The translations under genes and the position numbers were made by a program. Positions 9,192 through 16,971 of a stretch of 64,000 nt of DNA are shown piece after piece. Below the pieces are notes generated by a model. The model ran no database searches, was not told where the DNA came from, and was given only the letters and a program-made list of their open reading frames with translations. The stretch's first letter is position 1; every line of letters starts with the position of its first letter. The DNA comes from Enterocloster lavalensis (lineage in GTDB: Bacteria > Bacillota > Clostridia > Lachnospirales > Lachnospiraceae): assembly GCF_902364025.1 (NCBI RefSeq), contig NZ_CABJCG010000015.1, forward strand, positions 58,138 to 122,137, read 5' to 3'.

Positions 9192-9350
9192 ATTATACTT
9201 TGTCGTCAACCGCAGGTTGGCGATAAGGGACACCGTTTCCTTATTATACTTTGTCGTCAATCGCAGATTGACGATAAGGGGCACCGTTTCCTTATTATAC
9301 TTTGTCGTCAACCGCAGGTTGGCGATAAGGGGCACCGTTTCCTTATTATA
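9192..9350. repeat. 51-bp tandem repeat, three copies plus a partial
   Basis: Units start at 9192, 9243 and 9294, with a partial ATTATAC at 9345. Each holds TTTGTCGTCAA, a short hairpin (CAACC-GCA-GGTTG in copies 1 and 3, CAATC-GCA-GATTG in copy 2) and CACCGTTTCCTT. On the minus strand each unit shows a TATAAT hexamer. It lies upstream of nth. The rest of the 430-base gap contains only the hydrolase terminator. Confidence 0.9.
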
Positions 9351-9414
9351 CCATAAACTCTAAGTTCGTGGAATACCTCACTAAGTGTTTCAGCATGCAT
9401 TCGCGCCCCCATTT

Positions 9415-9461
9415 AAAAAGCGGCTGGATTCCCCCTGCAAAAGAGTTATTCCAACCGCTTT
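9415..9461 (-). terminator. terminator of the alpha/beta hydrolase gene
   Basis: Arms 9415-9428 (AAAAAGCGGCTGGA) and 9450-9461 pair; the minus-strand transcript ends in GCCGCTTTTTAAAT just after the hydrolase stop codon. Confidence 0.8.
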
Positions 9462-9469
9462 GATCCCGT

Positions 9470-10420
9470 TCAATCTAAATTTCTCCGGCGTAAAAACGCC
9501 CTCACCGCGCGCTCATACCGTTCTGCGTCCTTGTAATAGGCTTCCGCGTGTCCGGCTCCCGGGATCACCAGCAGTTCCTTGGGCGACCGGCAGGCAGCGT
9601 ACAGCTCGTACGCCATGGAGCAGGGCGCGAAGGCGTCCGCCTCCCCGTGGATGAACAGCACCGGCACCCCGGCCTTTTTCACTTCCTCCCTGGCGTTGCA
9701 CTCGTCCAGGCCGTACCCCGCGCTCTTGCGGGTCATTCGGTCCGCGATCTGTATCACCGGAAATGCCGGCATGTGGTACTGCTTGTGCAGCACGGAGGAA
9801 AATACCTCCCAGGCTGAAGTGAATGCGCAGTCCGAAATCACGGCCTTTACCTGGGGCGGCAAATCCAGGCCGGCGGCCATCAGCGCCGTGGCCCCGCCCA
9901 TGGAAATGCCGTGGAGCACCAGACGGCAGTCCTGGCCCATACGCCGGATCATTTCCCGGATCCAGAGCACCGCGTCCCGGCGGTCCAGGCAGCCGAACCC
10001 GAAATAGATGCCCTCGCTCCGCCCGTGAGCCCGCTCGTCCACCACCAGCAGACGGTATCCCATTTCCAGATAAAACCTGGCTAAGGAAGAGAAATCGGTA
10101 AGTCCCTCGCTGGCATAGCTGTGAAAACAGATCACCGCCCGGTCGGAGCAGCTGCCCGGGAAATAGGTGGCGTGGAGCAGCAGATGATCCTCTGATTCGA
10201 TGAACACATCCTTGTGGGGCTGCCGCTTCACCCACTCCTTGCGCTCCTGAATTTCAGATATGTACCGGCCCCAGTCGGTTCCCGACACGTCCCTGGTCCG
10301 CTGGCGGACAGCGTTGGTCCGCACCATCGTCCGGTGGAAAAAACATCCGGCAAAACCGTATTCCGCCGCCGTACCCGCCGCGGCTGCTCCTGCGATCCAT
10401 TTTCCAATTCCCATGGTCAT
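9470..10420 (-). CDS. alpha/beta hydrolase, membrane-tethered
   Basis: A 316-residue serine hydrolase of the S33/YqkD-like group. An N-terminal hydrophobic segment (IGKWIAGAAAAGTAAEYGFAG) probably anchors it to the membrane. The nucleophile elbow is LHGISMGGATAL (GxSxG), the acid is probably in HGEADAFAPCSMA, and the His in GAGHAEAYY. The oxyanion-side motif ICFHSYASEG follows strand 3. It ends at a terminator and begins 25 bases after the SCP2 gene on the same strand, so both are probably one TetR-controlled transcript. Substrate is unknown; lipid or ester hydrolysis would fit the SCP2 neighbour. Confidence 0.82.
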   Translation of the reverse strand: MTMGIGKWIAGAAAAGTAAEYGFAGCFFHRTMVRTNAVRQRTRDVSGTDWGRYISEIQERKEWVKRQPHKDVFIESEDHLLLHATYFPGSCSDRAVICFHSYASEGLTDFSSLARFYLEMGYRLLVVDERAHGRSEGIYFGFGCLDRRDAVLWIREMIRRMGQDCRLVLHGISMGGATALMAAGLDLPPQVKAVISDCAFTSAWEVFSSVLHKQYHMPAFPVIQIADRMTRKSAGYGLDECNAREEVKKAGVPVLFIHGEADAFAPCSMAYELYAACRSPKELLVIPGAGHAEAYYKDAERYERAVRAFLRRRNLD

Positions 10421-10445
10421 TCTCCTCTCCCGCCTGTGCGCCGCC

Positions 10446-10763
10446 CTACAGGAACTTCTGCAGCATCAGCGCTTTTCCGATATCTCCGTCCACCTTAAGC
10501 CTGCCCAGGGTAAATGCGGCCACCGGGTCCATTTTCCGGTCCGCCAGTTTGAGAAGCGTATCCGCCGAACAGGTAAACGCAGCGTCACGGTCGTGATACT
10601 CATAGGGCTCCACATAGAGCACCCCGTCCCTCACCTCCGCGTAAAATGAACCTGCTGCCTCGCCGGTAATGTTGAACTGGAACGCCAAATGCTCCTTCAC
10701 ACCGCTGACATCCGCCTTCCTGAATTCCATCTTCACCTGCTCAAATAATTCCTGAAATGTCAT
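10446..10763 (-). CDS. SCP2 sterol/lipid-binding domain protein
   Basis: A 105-residue single-domain SCP2-like protein. The pattern fits the family: an amphipathic first helix, FQFNITGEAAGSFYAEVRDG forming beta strands, FTCSADTLLKLADRKMDP and a C-terminal GRLKVDGDIGKALMLQKFL that lines the lipid tunnel. Such proteins bind lipids or acyl-CoA. ATG at 10763 preferred because GGGAGG lies eight bases before it. First gene of a probable two-gene unit with the hydrolase; divergent from the TetR gene with an operator-like palindrome between them. Confidence 0.85.
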   Translation of the reverse strand: MTFQELFEQVKMEFRKADVSGVKEHLAFQFNITGEAAGSFYAEVRDGVLYVEPYEYHDRDAAFTCSADTLLKLADRKMDPVAAFTLGRLKVDGDIGKALMLQKFL

Positions 10764-10821
10764 GATCCAATTCCTCCCTGCTTGCCACCGCAACGGTGCG
10801 CCAGCTGCCTTGACCGCGTTT

Positions 10822-10880
10822 TTCGACCATTGGTCGAATAAGTACCAAATCACATTATCACGTTTTCGACCGCCAGTCAA
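10822..10880. promoter_or_regulatory. TetR operator and divergent promoter region
   Basis: TTCGACCATTGGTCGAA at 10822-10838 is a perfect palindrome with 8-base arms. A second, weaker copy (TTCGAC...GTCAA) lies at 10865-10880 and overlaps the minus-strand -35 TTGACT (10875-10880); a GATAAT/TGATAA -10 follows about 16 bases on. The layout suggests the TetR protein represses the SCP2-hydrolase unit and perhaps itself. Confidence 0.65.
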
Positions 10881-10946
10881 GTGTGGTCTTTTCCCGCGAT
10901 ATCTGTTATACTGGGGCTAGTTTTCAAGGAAAAGGGAGCATTTTTT

Positions 10947-11564
10947 ATGCAAAATCATACCAAACGCGAGATCATCCTGGATGCCATGCAGGAGCTGATG
11001 AACGGTTCTTCAGCCCAGGCCATCTCAGTCAGTGATATTGCCCAAAAGGCGGGCATCGGAAAAGGAAGTATTTACTACTATTTTTCTTCAAAAAATGATA
11101 TCATCGAGGCCGTTATCGAGCGTTCCTATTCCAGGGCCATCGAGAAGGCCCGCGCTCTGGCAGCCTCCGGAGGGATGAATGCCTTCCAGAAACTGGAGAT
11201 TATTTTTCACGCCTGCCTGGAGTCCTCCTCGGAGTTAAAACGCCAGGAGCAGAGCGCCACCTTCAACGAGATGCAGCAGAGCGCGCTGATTCACCAGCGC
11301 TTTATCCGCATCCTGATCTCCCGGCTGAAGCCCATCCTGGCCGATATCATCCGCCAGGGCATCGGCGAGGGCTCCATCTGCTGCGATTATCCGGAGGAAA
11401 CCGCCCAGATTGTGCTGATCGTGCTCACCGTTACCCTGGACAACCACCTGGCCCCATCCTCGGAAGGGGAAATCCGCCGGCTGCTGGAGGCCTTCGCGGC
11501 GATGCAGGAAAAGAGCATGGGCATCGACCCCCATCTGCTGGATTTTCTCACCAGCAGGCCGTAA
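10947..11564 (+). CDS. TetR family transcriptional regulator
   Basis: A 205-residue regulator. The helix-turn-helix is at residues 8-50 (REIILDAMQELM..., AISVSDIAQKAGIGKGSIYYYFSSKNDII), the classic TetR_N pattern. The C-terminal ligand-binding helices are not of a recognised subfamily. ATG at 10947 follows AAAGGGAG. It is divergent from the SCP2/hydrolase pair and probably controls it through the palindrome in the shared intergenic region. Confidence 0.9.
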   Translation: MQNHTKREIILDAMQELMNGSSAQAISVSDIAQKAGIGKGSIYYYFSSKNDIIEAVIERSYSRAIEKARALAASGGMNAFQKLEIIFHACLESSSELKRQEQSATFNEMQQSALIHQRFIRILISRLKPILADIIRQGIGEGSICCDYPEETAQIVLIVLTVTLDNHLAPSSEGEIRRLLEAFAAMQEKSMGIDPHLLDFLTSRP

Positions 11565-11714
11565 ATCCTGATTTTCGTCAGGTTCTGCGCCGGTTCGATG
11601 GACCGTCCGACAATTTTTCACTATTCAATTCCCACATCTTGTCTTATAATAGCTATAACCCGGCATGCAGGAAGATTTTCCCAGCATGCCCGAATTGCGG
11701 AGGATAAAACGGAA

Positions 11715-14534
11715 ATGATTGAGATTTTAAAGCGTATCCTGGTCCGCGCCGTAACGGGACTTTGGCATCTCTTTATCAGCATCCTGGGAATTCTGGGATG
11801 GCTTCTGCGCGCGCTTTTAACCCTGCTCACCGTGGGATTAATCTGCGCCGTGATCACTGCCACCGTTCTGTACGTCAAGGTAAAACCGGAGCTGGACCAG
11901 TGCCGTGAAATGGCTTATGACAAGCTGGCTCAGATGAGCCGCCAGGATTTTTCCATGCTCTCTGACACCCTGATCTACGATAAGGACGGTAATCAAATCG
12001 GCCTGATCAACGCAGGGCACTACGAGTACGTGGACATCGGGCACATCAGCCTGAACCTGCAAAATGCCTACATCGCCCAGGAGGACCGGCGTTTCAAGAG
12101 CCACACCGGGGTGGACTGGATCGCCACCTTTCGGGCCGGACTGGCTCTGGTCAAGCACGGCGGAAGGGTGACCCAGGGCGGCAGCACCATCACCCAGCAG
12201 GTGATTAAAAACACCTATCTGACCCAGGAGCAGACCTTTACCCGAAAGATTGTGGAGATTCTGCTGGCCCCGGAGATCGAGAAAAAATACTCCAAGGCGG
12301 ACATCATGGAGTTCTACTGCAACACCAACTTCTACGGCCACCGCTGCTACGGTGTCCAGGCGGCCAGCCGGTATTATTTCGGCAAGGACGCGGAGGATCT
12401 GACCGTCTACGAGGCGGCCACCCTGGCGGGCATCAGCAACAGCCCTTCCGCCTACGACCCGGTGGCCCACCCCCAGGCGTCCAGGGAAAAGCGCAACGAC
12501 GTGTTAAAGAGCATGAATGAGATCGGCGAGCTCTCGGACGAGGACTACCAGGCCGCTATAAACGCGCCCTTCACCATCGTGCAGTCCCAGACTGAGGGCA
12601 CGGATGAGAATTACCAGAGCAGCTACGCCATCCACTGCGCGGCCCTGGAACTGATGAAGCTGGACCATTTTCCATTCCAGTACACCTATGCGGACAAGGC
12701 TGATTACAACGCCTACCTGGAAAAATACCAGGCCGCCTACAGTGAAAAGTCCGATCTGATCCGGGCCGGAGGTTTCAAGATTTACACCTCCTTAGACAGT
12801 AGCCTTCAGGCGGAGCTTCAGGCATCCGTGGATGACGGCCTTGCCTCCTACACGGAATTACAGGACAACGGCAAATACGCCCTCCAGGGCGCGGGCGTAA
12901 TCGTGGACAACCGCACCAACTATGTGGTGGCCATTGTGGGCGGACGCGGCAGCGAGGACCAGTTTAACCGGGCCTATTTGAGCGCCCGTCAGCCTGGAAG
13001 CACCATCAAACCCTTAATCGACTACGGCCCGGCCTTTGACACCGGCGAATACTATCCCACCCGGATTGTGGACGACCACAAATGGGAGGACGGCCCCTCC
13101 AACAGCGGCGGCAGCTACTACGGACCGGTGACGGTCCGCGAGGCGTTAAACCGCAGCCTGAACACCGTGGCCTGGCAGATTCTGGACGACATCGGGATCA
13201 ATTACGGCCTGAATTATTTGGGGGAAATGGAGTTTCAAAAGCTCTCCTATGTGGACAATGACGTGCCCTCCTTAAGCATCGGCGGCTTCACCTACGGGGT
13301 CCGGGTGGTGGACATGGCCAAGGGCTACAGCACCCTTGCCAACAACGGCATTTACAATGACCGCACCTGTATTGTACGCATCGAACATGAACACGACGGA
13401 AATCTGACAAAGGACATGACCCCGGCCACCAAACAGGTCTACCGGGAGGATTCGGTGTTCATGCTGACGGATATTCTGAAGGGAACCATGACCTCCCCCT
13501 ACGGCACCGGCCGCGGCCTATCCCTGGCAAACGACATGCCGGCCGCCGGAAAAACCGGCACCACCAACGCAAGCCGCGACACCTGGTTCTGCGGCTACAC
13601 CCGCTATTACACCACCGCGGTGTGGGTGGGCTACGAAATCCCCCGGGATATGCCCGGCGTGTACGGCAGCACCTATGCCGGTAAAATCTGGAAAAATATT
13701 ATGGACAAAATCCACACGGACCTGCCGCCCCTGGATTGGGAGCAGCCGGAGACTGTGGAGCTGCGGGCCGATGAAAAGACAGGCGTGGAGGATTACTTCA
13801 GCACCACGGCGCAGCTGCGGGCAGAGCAGAGTCTCCACGACAAGGAACAGCAGAAGCTGACCGACGAGTTGAACACCATGGTAAATGAATTTGAGGCCAA
13901 GACCATACAGACCGTGGAAGATACATACGATGTGAAAACGCGTTACAAGAATATCACCACCAAGCTGCCTCTGCTGGACGACGGCGACCTGCGGGCCAGG
14001 CTGCTGGAGCGTACCGAGACCAAATACGACGAGTTTGAGACCATTATCTCCGGGATGAGCGACACCATCATCATGTACGAGAAACAGCGGGCGGTGGACG
14101 CCGCCAAGGCCCAGGAGCAGGCGGAGAAGGACGCAGAGAAACGGCGGGAAGAGCTGGAGAAGCAGACCCGCAAGAATGAATTCCTGCAAGCACTGGCCGC
14201 GGTGGAGGAACTGGAATACCAGAAACCCGACGCCCAGCAGCTGGTGCAGGACGCCATCGGCAAACTACCCCTTGTGGCGGGCGATCCACAGCAGCAGGAA
14301 CTTTCCAACCGCCTGGATGCAGCAATCAACCGGATCTCCACCCTGCCTACCGCTCAGGAATGGCAGAAGAAGCTGGACGATGAGGCCGCGAAAAAGGCCG
14401 CCGAGGAGAGCCAGGCCCAGCAGGAAGTACAGGCCCAGCAAAAGCGCCTGCAATCCACCTTAAGCCACGAACAGTTCAAGTGGAACAACATGGAATTTTA
14501 TGGACCGGGAGGCAGAGGAAGCGATGAGGGATGA
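11715..14534 (+). CDS. class A penicillin-binding protein (transglycosylase/transpeptidase)
   Basis: A 939-residue bifunctional peptidoglycan synthase. After a cytoplasmic stub and a membrane segment (about 15-45), the GT51 domain shows EDRRFKSHTG (about 123) with the catalytic Glu and GGSTITQQ (about 155). The transpeptidase domain has SxxK as STIK (Ser about 429), SLN in NRSLNTVAW and KTGT (about 613). The last 250 residues form a Glu/Lys/Gln-rich coiled coil not found in short family members. ATG at 11715 lies 11 bases after GGAGG. The next gene overlaps its end by 11 bases, implying translational coupling. Confidence 0.93.
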   Translation: MIEILKRILVRAVTGLWHLFISILGILGWLLRALLTLLTVGLICAVITATVLYVKVKPELDQCREMAYDKLAQMSRQDFSMLSDTLIYDKDGNQIGLINAGHYEYVDIGHISLNLQNAYIAQEDRRFKSHTGVDWIATFRAGLALVKHGGRVTQGGSTITQQVIKNTYLTQEQTFTRKIVEILLAPEIEKKYSKADIMEFYCNTNFYGHRCYGVQAASRYYFGKDAEDLTVYEAATLAGISNSPSAYDPVAHPQASREKRNDVLKSMNEIGELSDEDYQAAINAPFTIVQSQTEGTDENYQSSYAIHCAALELMKLDHFPFQYTYADKADYNAYLEKYQAAYSEKSDLIRAGGFKIYTSLDSSLQAELQASVDDGLASYTELQDNGKYALQGAGVIVDNRTNYVVAIVGGRGSEDQFNRAYLSARQPGSTIKPLIDYGPAFDTGEYYPTRIVDDHKWEDGPSNSGGSYYGPVTVREALNRSLNTVAWQILDDIGINYGLNYLGEMEFQKLSYVDNDVPSLSIGGFTYGVRVVDMAKGYSTLANNGIYNDRTCIVRIEHEHDGNLTKDMTPATKQVYREDSVFMLTDILKGTMTSPYGTGRGLSLANDMPAAGKTGTTNASRDTWFCGYTRYYTTAVWVGYEIPRDMPGVYGSTYAGKIWKNIMDKIHTDLPPLDWEQPETVELRADEKTGVEDYFSTTAQLRAEQSLHDKEQQKLTDELNTMVNEFEAKTIQTVEDTYDVKTRYKNITTKLPLLDDGDLRARLLERTETKYDEFETIISGMSDTIIMYEKQRAVDAAKAQEQAEKDAEKRREELEKQTRKNEFLQALAAVEELEYQKPDAQQLVQDAIGKLPLVAGDPQQQELSNRLDAAINRISTLPTAQEWQKKLDDEAAKKAAEESQAQQEVQAQQKRLQSTLSHEQFKWNNMEFYGPGGRGSDEG

Positions 14535-15372
14535 CCGATTAAACAGACAGAAAAACAATAGCCCTGAGATCCGCTCCCGGCGCCGCCGCAGGAACGGCGG
14601 AGGCGGGAACGCGGCGTGGAGGGATGAAGGGAAGGTCGCCGGGGATAAGGAGGTCGCCGGGGGAGAGAACGCGATGGCGGCGGACATGGAAGTCGCGGGG
14701 GGAGAGAACGCGGAGACGGCAGACACGAAAGTCGCGGGGGGAGAAAACGCAATGATGGCGGATACGGAAGCCGCCGGGGGAGAGAGCACTATGGTGGCGG
14801 ACATGGAAGTCGCGCGGGGAGAGAACGCGGAGACGGCAGACACGGAAGTCGCGGGGGGAGAGAACGCGCTGCCGGTTGACACGGATCAGGTGGGCGCCGG
14901 AATAGAGAACGCGCTGCCGGAAAACGGGAACGCAGGAGATTCGGCGTTTGAATTGTGTTCCACTGCAAATCCCACGGAATCTGGCACCGGACATGAGCCG
15001 GTTTGTGAGGCGGAGACGCAAGACGAGGCGGCGGACGGTGAGGCTTTGGGCGTCAATACGCCAGGCGATGAGACTTATGATGGTGGTGAAACTCCCGTCG
15101 GTTCCCCCTCGTCCCAGCTGCCGGCGGACTACCGCATACCGCCCCGCAAATGGTTTTTGACCTTCATGTATATGAATATACCGGTCATCGGATGGATTTA
15201 CCTGCTGGTAAAAGCATTTGGCAGGAAAAATACTCAGTTGAAAGATTTCGCCCGGGCCTACCTGCTCTACAAACTGGTATTTCTGCTGGTGGCCCTGATC
15301 ATCCTGGGCCTGGCCGTGTATGTGGGGCTGGGAATTCTGGACGAACTGCTGGCCTACATGGAGATGCTGTAA
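14524..15372 (+). CDS. repeat-rich membrane protein coupled to the PBP gene
   Basis: A 282-residue protein of unknown function. An Arg-rich start (RSRRRRRNGGGG) is followed by six 13-residue repeats with consensus D-T/M-E-V-A-G-G-E-N-A-x-x-A, a long acidic disordered stretch, and a C-terminal membrane module with two hydrophobic segments (FLTFMYMNIPVIGWIYLLV and LLYKLVFLLVALIILGLAVYVGLGIL). ATG at 14524 overlaps the PBP stop and has AGAGGA upstream. The membrane end resembles small cell-envelope proteins; the disordered N-terminus would lie in the cytoplasm or outside depending on topology. Coupling to a PBP suggests a wall-related role, by inference only. Confidence 0.75.
   Translation: MRDDRLNRQKNNSPEIRSRRRRRNGGGGNAAWRDEGKVAGDKEVAGGENAMAADMEVAGGENAETADTKVAGGENAMMADTEAAGGESTMVADMEVARGENAETADTEVAGGENALPVDTDQVGAGIENALPENGNAGDSAFELCSTANPTESGTGHEPVCEAETQDEAADGEALGVNTPGDETYDGGETPVGSPSSQLPADYRIPPRKWFLTFMYMNIPVIGWIYLLVKAFGRKNTQLKDFARAYLLYKLVFLLVALIILGLAVYVGLGILDELLAYMEML
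14644..14877 (+). repeat. 39-bp minisatellite in coding sequence, six units
   Basis: Six consecutive 39-base units encode the 13-residue repeat of the membrane protein. Units differ by point changes, keep the frame, and are therefore expected to vary in number between strains. Confidence 0.85.
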
Positions 15373-15458
15373 ACTTGAGTCAAGCGGCTTCGGTAACGTT
15401 TACCGCCCGCAGCTTTTGCAGCTTACGGCACACAGCAATCCCCTATCGGCATCACAGC

Positions 15459-15510
15459 CGGCCCATTACATTCAAACAATCGCCAGCGGCCCATTGCATT
15501 CAAACAAAAG
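15459..15510 (+). repeat. short dispersed 3'-end repeat, two tandem units
   Basis: Two copies of GGCCCATTRCATTCAAACA joined by ATCGCCAGC. Related copies follow other genes: 8309-8327, 31086-31160 and, on the minus strand, 35385-35427. Each copy lies just after a stop codon in the sense orientation. Confidence 0.6.
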
Positions 15511-15561
15511 GACGCCCGCGGGCGCAGTGCATGTTCATGCAATGCCTGCCCCGCGGGCGTC
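15511..15561 (-). terminator. long hairpin terminator of the shikimate kinase unit
   Basis: Arms 15511-15522 (GACGCCCGCGGG) and 15550-15561 pair exactly, with a second inner stem (TGCAT...ATGCA). The minus strand continues with CCTTTTGTTTG. The rest of the 270-base gap holds two short dispersed repeats and a GGTAACGTTTACC motif. Confidence 0.65.
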
Positions 15562-15645
15562 TCTCTGTCTATGTATGGATCACAGCCGCCAATCCACCGC
15601 CGGAACCATTTTCCAGTGTCCCGCGCCGTTTCCCCGGCCATCCGT

Positions 15646-16164
15646 TTATTGCTCCAGGCGGATCTTCTCCTCCAGGATCTCCCGCAGCGCGTCCACTGTA
15701 TCGCCCGGCGTCATACCCTCCTCGTCGATCACGATATCCGCGTATTTCTCATAATACGGCACCCGCTCATTGTACAGGTCGCGCAGCGTCATACCGTCCT
15801 TTAACGCCACGCCGCGGTCCACTACGTTTCCGATGCGTTTTTCCATCTCCTCATAACTCATCTTGAGGTAAACCACCTCGCTGATCTCTTTCAGGTGCTC
15901 CATAGCTTCTGCGCCATAAATCACGCTTCCGCCGGGGGCGATCACCGACTTTTTCACGTCCAGCCCGGCGTTTACACGGTTCTCCACCGCCAGGAAGCCG
16001 TCCATACCCTCGGTGGAAATAATCTCCTTCAAAAGGCGTCCTTCCTTCTCCTGAATCACAATGTCCACATCCACAAAGGAATAACCCAGCCGCTTGGCCA
16101 GCAGCACGCCGATGGTGCTCTTACCCGACGAGGGCATGCCGATCATGGTAATATTTGATTTCAT
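15646..16164 (-). CDS. aroK: shikimate kinase-like protein
   Basis: A 172-residue P-loop kinase. It has Walker A GMPSSGKST, VDVDIVIQ (Asp of the shikimate pocket), ENRVN (Arg), the APGGSVIY Gly-Gly block and a C-terminal NERVPYYEKYADIVID with the lid/adenine Arg, all in shikimate kinase order and at the usual length. The reaction would be ATP plus shikimate to shikimate 3-phosphate in aromatic amino-acid synthesis. Its start overlaps the stop of the flavin reductase gene by four bases (ATGA), so the two are coupled. No other aro genes are near, so a related small-metabolite kinase is possible. Confidence 0.82.
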   Translation of the reverse strand: MKSNITMIGMPSSGKSTIGVLLAKRLGYSFVDVDIVIQEKEGRLLKEIISTEGMDGFLAVENRVNAGLDVKKSVIAPGGSVIYGAEAMEHLKEISEVVYLKMSYEEMEKRIGNVVDRGVALKDGMTLRDLYNERVPYYEKYADIVIDEEGMTPGDTVDALREILEEKIRLEQ

Positions 16165-16850
16165 CCTTTTGTCCTCCTGCTCTTTGTCCCTGCGCCGCCG
16201 GAAGCGCCTGAGGTTTTTGCTCCCCGGTTTCCGGGTCCGCGCTTTTTCGCCGGCCGCTTCACGGAATAACCGAAGCTGCCCAGGCGTTTTCCCAGCTCAA
16301 AATATTCGCCGTGGGAGTAGGTCACCAGGCCCGAGGCATTCAGATTGAATTTCCCCTTGTCGTTCATGTAACGTTCGTCCACCGTCACACCCATCACCTT
16401 GGCAATGAACATATCGTGGCTTCCCAGCTCCTTCACGTCCACCACCCGGCACTCCAGGTTCACCGGGCTTTCCCCGATCCCCGGGGCCTTCAAATGCTGG
16501 GACGGAAGCGGCGTCAGCTTCATTTCCTTAAATTTATCCACGTCGCGGCCGGACTTCACGCCGCAGTAGTCCGTGGCCCGCACCAGGGGCTTGTTCACCA
16601 GATTGATCACAAACTCCCCCGTGTCCTTGATGATCTTGTGGGAAAACCGCTCCTTGCGCACGGAAATGGAGACCATGGCCGGGTCCGAACACACCGTGCC
16701 CGCCCAGGCCACGGTAATAATATTGGGCGTTTCGCCCTCCCGCCCGCAGCTGACCATCACCACCGGAAGGGGATAGAGCATATTGCCGGGCTTCCATGAA
16801 ATCTTTCCGGGGTTGGATACCTCGGGCTTACGTTTATTTTGATTGTCCAT
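16161..16850 (-). CDS. flavin reductase-like FMN-binding protein
   Basis: A 229-residue protein with the flavin reductase-like split-barrel fold (flavoredoxin type). Typical stretches are PGNMLYPLPVVMVSC, NIITVAWAGTVCSDPAMVSISVR, GEFVINL and DYCGVKSGRDVDKF, with SHDMFIAKV near the end of the domain. The last 30 residues are a basic Gly/Arg/Lys tail (KRPAKKRGPGNRG...) not needed for the fold. It probably binds FMN and handles electrons in the cytoplasm. First gene of the pair with the shikimate kinase. Confidence 0.83.
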   Translation of the reverse strand: MDNQNKRKPEVSNPGKISWKPGNMLYPLPVVMVSCGREGETPNIITVAWAGTVCSDPAMVSISVRKERFSHKIIKDTGEFVINLVNKPLVRATDYCGVKSGRDVDKFKEMKLTPLPSQHLKAPGIGESPVNLECRVVDVKELGSHDMFIAKVMGVTVDERYMNDKGKFNLNASGLVTYSHGEYFELGKRLGSFGYSVKRPAKKRGPGNRGAKTSGASGGAGTKSRRTKG

Positions 16851-16971
16851 TTTCAGAGGCCTTTCTTTCTAACACACAGACGGCTGTCATGACGGCTTCC
16901 GCCGTTTCGCTCCTGTCATGAATACGCCTTAAATTCCGTTTAATTGTTCCGTCGTTCTGCCCGCGTTCCCC

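Noticed and set aside
9192..9350. CRISPR array
   Set aside because: The three 51-base units are contiguous with no unique spacers.
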